A DNA stretch of 64,000 bases from DASQGA01 sp963762085 (GTDB lineage Bacteria; Actinomycetota; Thermoleophilia; Gaiellales; Gaiellaceae), in contig CAVXJD010000003.1 of the NCBI GenBank assembly GCA_963762085.1, positions 1 to 64,000 on the forward strand, given 5' to 3'. A model generated the notes under the pieces. It ran no database searches, was not told the origin of the DNA, and was given only the letters and a program-made list of their open reading frames with translations. A program made the translations under genes and the position numbers. Shown here piece by piece: positions 60,997 to 64,000 of this stretch. Within the stretch, counting starts at the first letter, position 1. Each line of letters opens with the position of its first letter.

Positions 60997-61773
60997 ATGT
61001 TGCTGGACGGAAAGGTTTGCCTGATCACAGGCTCGGGCGGCGGCCTCGGCCGCGCCGCATCGATCCTCTTCGCGCGTGAGGGCGGGAAGATCGTCGTCAC
61101 CGACATGGACGAGGAGGGCGGCCGGGAGACCGTTCGGCTCGTCGAGGAAGTGGGGGGCGAGGCTGCCTTCTTGCCCGGGGACGTCGCGGACGACGGCCAG
61201 GTGCGCGCCCTCTTCGACCAGGCCGTCGAGCGCTTCGGGCGCCTCGACGTCAGCTACCACAACGCCGGGATCATGCACCCGGACGACACGAGCCCGGTCG
61301 ATACGCCCCTCGAGGTCTGGCAGAAGACGATCGACATCAACCTCAAGGGCGTCTTCCTCTGCTGCCGGTACGCGATCCCGAAGCTGATCGAGTTCGGGGG
61401 CGGGTCGATCATCAACGTCGCCTCCTTCGTGGCGCTGATGGGCGCCGCCAACCCGCAGATCGCCTACTCGGCGTCGAAGGGCGGCGTCCTGTCGATGACC
61501 CGGGAGATGGCCGTCCAGTACGCACCCCAAGGCATCAGGGCGAACGCTCTCTGCCCGGGCCCTGTCAAGACGCCGCTCCTCGAGCAGCTTCTGAAGGACG
61601 ACGAGCGGCGTGAGAACCGCCTGAACCACATTCCGCTGGGCCGCTTCGCGGAGCCCGAGGACATCGCCAAGGCCGCACTTTTCCTGGCCAGCGACCTCTC
61701 CTCCTACATGACCGGGACGGAGTTCGTGGTCGACGGCGGCATCACCGCCGCCTATCTGACCAAAGGGCCCTAG
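60997..61773 (+). CDS. SDR-family oxidoreductase
   Basis: Classical short-chain dehydrogenase, 258 residues. Coenzyme motif TGSGGGLGRA near residue 11, Asp in VTDMDEEG near 36 (NAD(H) preference), NAG near 88, catalytic Tyr/Lys in YSASKGG near 159 and PGPVKTPL. It resembles glucose-1-dehydrogenase/3-oxoacyl reductase types; substrate unknown. It follows the rhodanese frame by 6 bp and converges on the lipoprotein gene. Confidence 0.9.
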   Translation: MLLDGKVCLITGSGGGLGRAASILFAREGGKIVVTDMDEEGGRETVRLVEEVGGEAAFLPGDVADDGQVRALFDQAVERFGRLDVSYHNAGIMHPDDTSPVDTPLEVWQKTIDINLKGVFLCCRYAIPKLIEFGGGSIINVASFVALMGAANPQIAYSASKGGVLSMTREMAVQYAPQGIRANALCPGPVKTPLLEQLLKDDERRENRLNHIPLGRFAEPEDIAKAALFLASDLSSYMTGTEFVVDGGITAAYLTKGP

Positions 61774-61781
61774 AAGCTGAT

Positions 61782-62984
61782 CTAAGAGTCGGTACTTGTT
61801 CGAGGCGACCAGATCCACGCGTCGTTGAGGAGCGTGGCATCGAGGCTCTGGGACTTCCAGCGCGCGCCACCGAAAACAAGCAGGTCGGCGCCGGCTGAGA
61901 CGACGGTCCTGTCGGTGACGAGCTCATCGTTGGCGAGCGGCGGCACCTGAATCCATGTATCGGTGGCCGCGTCGAGGATCCAGCCGCGGTGGCCGAAGTA
62001 ATGGCCGAGGGATTCGGTGAGGACGCCGCTTGCGAAGTCTTCCTCACCGTCGGGTGGGTCGGGTAGCGCTGACCACCTACCGCTTGCGGGCTCGAGGATG
62101 CCGCCGTAGGGATAGGTGCGGCCCCAGTTGTTGGTGTCGCCGCCGTCGGCGCCGCCGAGCATTGGGTTGATCAGACGCGTGTCGTCGATCACCCAAGGTC
62201 CTGAGGCGAGGATCTCGGAGTCGGGCAGCCGCCGCCATGAACCGCTTTCGAGGTCGAGCGCGGCGGCGCGGGTGACGGACGGCTTCTCGGAGCCGGGGTT
62301 GGGAACGAGCTCGTGGTCGAAGAGAAGGAGCTCCTCGCCGCTCCAAGCCATGGAGCGATCGAACGACGGCGAGAGCGGATCGGGCTGAAGCTCGCTCCAC
62401 GAGCCTGTGGCCGGGTCGAAGACGAGATCCGGCTGCTCGCCCTGCTCGTCGGTGCCCGCATACGCGACGACCCCGTCGCCTGCCTGCACGATGCCGCCGA
62501 GGCGGTCGGAGTTTGCCGGTAAGGGAAGCTCCTGCCAGCGGTCTTGCCGAACGTGATACATGAGGAAGGCGCTGTCTGCGTTCGGTCTGCCCGGGCTCCC
62601 GGGGATCCAGAGGTACGCGGTCTTCCGGATGAGGACAGCTTGGGCCCACTCGAAGGGCACCGGCGAGTCGGCGATCGGGCGCCACATGCGGGTCTGCGGA
62701 TCGAAGGCGGCGCCATCGGCGAGCGGGGCCACGTCCGGGGGGACGCAGGAGGCGCTAGGGGGGCAGGGAGCCGCGTCGCTGCCGCCGATGAGTAGCACCT
62801 CGCTTCCGGTCCAGAGCCCAAGCGCCCCCGTGCGGGGGCTCAGCGGACTCGCCGGAACCGCCTGCCACGGGGATGAGTCAGCCGCCCCATCCGGGGCCGC
62901 GGATCCGCCGCTACCGCAGGCCGCCAGGAACAGCGCCGCCGATGCGGCTGAGAGCGTTAGGAGGATCCCGGACCGGCCTCGCAT
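61782..62984 (-). CDS. Kelch-like beta-propeller lipoprotein
   Basis: Encodes 400 residues. Lipoprotein signal peptide with lipobox LAAC (Cys 23) and a Gly/Ser/Ala spacer. Then repeated kelch-type units: LWTGSEVLLIGG, GAAFDPQTRMWRPI, LVFDPATGSWSEL, AALDLESGSWRRL, ILEPASGRWSAL, WILDAATDTWIQV and DLLVFGG. A surface-attached ligand-binding propeller is likely; no enzymatic residues recognised. Its ATG is close to the 3' end of the next minus-strand gene. Confidence 0.8.
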   Translation of the reverse strand: MRGRSGILLTLSAASAALFLAACGSGGSAAPDGAADSSPWQAVPASPLSPRTGALGLWTGSEVLLIGGSDAAPCPPSASCVPPDVAPLADGAAFDPQTRMWRPIADSPVPFEWAQAVLIRKTAYLWIPGSPGRPNADSAFLMYHVRQDRWQELPLPANSDRLGGIVQAGDGVVAYAGTDEQGEQPDLVFDPATGSWSELQPDPLSPSFDRSMAWSGEELLLFDHELVPNPGSEKPSVTRAAALDLESGSWRRLPDSEILASGPWVIDDTRLINPMLGGADGGDTNNWGRTYPYGGILEPASGRWSALPDPPDGEEDFASGVLTESLGHYFGHRGWILDAATDTWIQVPPLANDELVTDRTVVSAGADLLVFGGARWKSQSLDATLLNDAWIWSPRTSTDS

Positions 62985-63045
62985 GCTGATTAGACAGTCG
63001 GAAGGCTTCCCAGGTTCCCGGTCGCCGATGGCGTCTCACCGCCAA

Positions 63046-64000
63046 CTAGAGCCAGACGGGCTCGTCCCAGAGTCGTTGCTCGGTGCCGAGGCCGAGCTCC
63101 TCGGCCCGGCGGAAGACGTGCGTCGCCCAGGCGACGTCCTCGATCCCCATGCCGACCGGCGAGACGACGACCAGGTCGTCCTCGGAGGTCCGGCCGGGAT
63201 GATCCCCGGCGAGGATCGCGCCGAGCGTGACGACGGCTTCCCGGTCGAGCACGCCGGCAGCCTCCGCGCGGGCGAGCGGGCGCGAAGCATGGCCCGTTTC
63301 GTGGTCGACGTCGTCCGCGACGACCAGGTCGGCGGCTTCGATCACGTCCACGGCGAGGTCGAGCGAGGAGACCGAGAGGACGAGCGTCCCCGGGCTCGAG
63401 CCAGGCCGCCGGGACGAACGGCTCCGCCGCCATCGTGGCCGGCACGAGGACGTCGGCTCCGCGCACGGCCTCCTCGGCGCTCGCAACCGCTCGGCGCGAG
63501 GGACCGTCGGAGCGGGCGGTCGCCAGCTCGTCCGCCTTGCCGGCTGCCGGGTCGTAGATCCGGATCTCCTCGAGGGCCGGGAGCGTCCGCTCGAGCGCCA
63601 TGAGCTGCGTCCGGGCCTGGACGCCGGCGCCGAGTAGCCCCAGGACGCGGGCGCCGTCGCGCGCCAGCGCTCGCGCGGCGACGCCGGAGACGGCTCCGGT
63701 GCGCATCGCCGAGACGACCGTGCCGTCCAGGAACGCGACGGGCAGCCCGGTCTCCGGGTCCGAGAGGAGGATGACCCCGATGCCGCGCGGCAGCCCGCGC
63801 GCGGGGTTCTGCGGCACGCTCGGAATCCACTTGAGGCCTGCCATCCGGGTGCTGCCGCCCACGTACGCAGGCATCGCCATGATCCGGCCGAGCTTCTCGT
63901 CGGTATCGAGGTCGTCGCTCCAGTGAACGACCGCCTTCTTGGGAGAGATGGTCTCTCCGCGATGGTGCAGGACGAGCGTCGCCCCGATCACCTCGAGACA
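63046..64000 (-). pseudogene. Ornithine cyclodeaminase/mu-crystallin-family gene, frame-broken and cut by the window edge
   Basis: The coding frame enters from beyond 64000. It contains GLKWIPSVPQNPARGLPRG, LDGTVVSAMRTGAVSGVAAR and the NAD motif LGLLGAGVQARTQL. At the CCCC run 63388-63391 (GGGG on the coding strand) frame is lost after AAWLEPG. The next frame continues correctly as TLVLSVSSLDLAVDVIEAAD, VVADDVDHE and VSPVGMGIEDVAWA to a stop at 63046. Dropping one G repairs it. The family makes proline from ornithine or performs related NAD-linked reactions; which one is not decidable here. Confidence 0.8.

Overview
The window is GC-rich, densely coded chromosomal DNA. Gene content points to an actinobacterium, most likely of the Thermoleophilia (Gaiellales/Solirubrobacterales-like soil lineages). 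The signs are frequent GTG/TTG starts, 4-bp start/stop overlaps, a large Alu-containing SRP RNA, a DUF6458 protein, paralogous CxC...C small proteins with an FLCECA motif, and a class E succinate dehydrogenase. The assignment is inferred from gene content, not from a marker-gene tree.

Layout. 0.1-7 kb: pckA, then a three-gene class E succinate:quinone oxidoreductase (sdhA-sdhB-sdhE, no SdhC/D anchors), a metallophosphoesterase and a GNAT-like protein. 7-12.8 kb (minus strand): asd-ask, recR, ybaB, a small FLCECA-family protein, dnaX (broken by one extra base in this sequence) and the large SRP RNA. 12.8-21.2 kb: a seven-repeat secreted propeller, tRNA-Val(CAC), then a sparsely coded stretch holding a small secreted protein, a GAF-GGDEF diguanylate cyclase, a two-copy structured repeat, and an envelope cluster of two exported ferritin-like proteins, an L,D-transpeptidase and a membrane protein. 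21.2-36.4 kb: a cyclase/AAA/TPR regulator, cupin, PAP2-type and other membrane proteins, a second FLCECA protein, PRC-barrel, SGNH hydrolase, a sulfite-oxidase-like enzyme, EamA transporter, TPR protein, PAS-GGDEF-EAL protein and an adenosine-deaminase-like enzyme. 36.4-47.2 kb: GT4 glycosyltransferase plus flippase-like protein, a repeat with terminal inverted repeats, microproteins and strong terminators, a cNMP-binding protein, an orphan DNA methyltransferase, xseB/xseA, a coiled-coil membrane protein, and a ubiE - unknown membrane protein - beta-lactamase-fold operon. 47.2-64 kb: proline dehydrogenase, a queuosine-precursor transporter, a MarR-MFS pair with a clear operator, FabL-like and other SDRs, MtnX-like phosphatase with a PLP decarboxylase, AlkA, a gamma-glutamyltransferase-like protein, a GST - alpha/beta hydrolase - rhodanese operon, a beta-propeller lipoprotein, and an ornithine-cyclodeaminase-family gene running off the right edge.

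Themes. Central carbon and respiration (pckA, Sdh, proline dehydrogenase, UbiE), aspartate-family amino acids (asd-ask), DNA maintenance (recR, dnaX, xseAB, alkA), c-di-GMP and cAMP-type signalling, and envelope functions. Three genes (dnaX, rhodanese, ornithine-cyclodeaminase-like) each carry one extra base inside or beside a short G/C run. Removing that base restores a family-consistent protein each time. This looks more like consensus error or recent mutation than programmed frameshifting.
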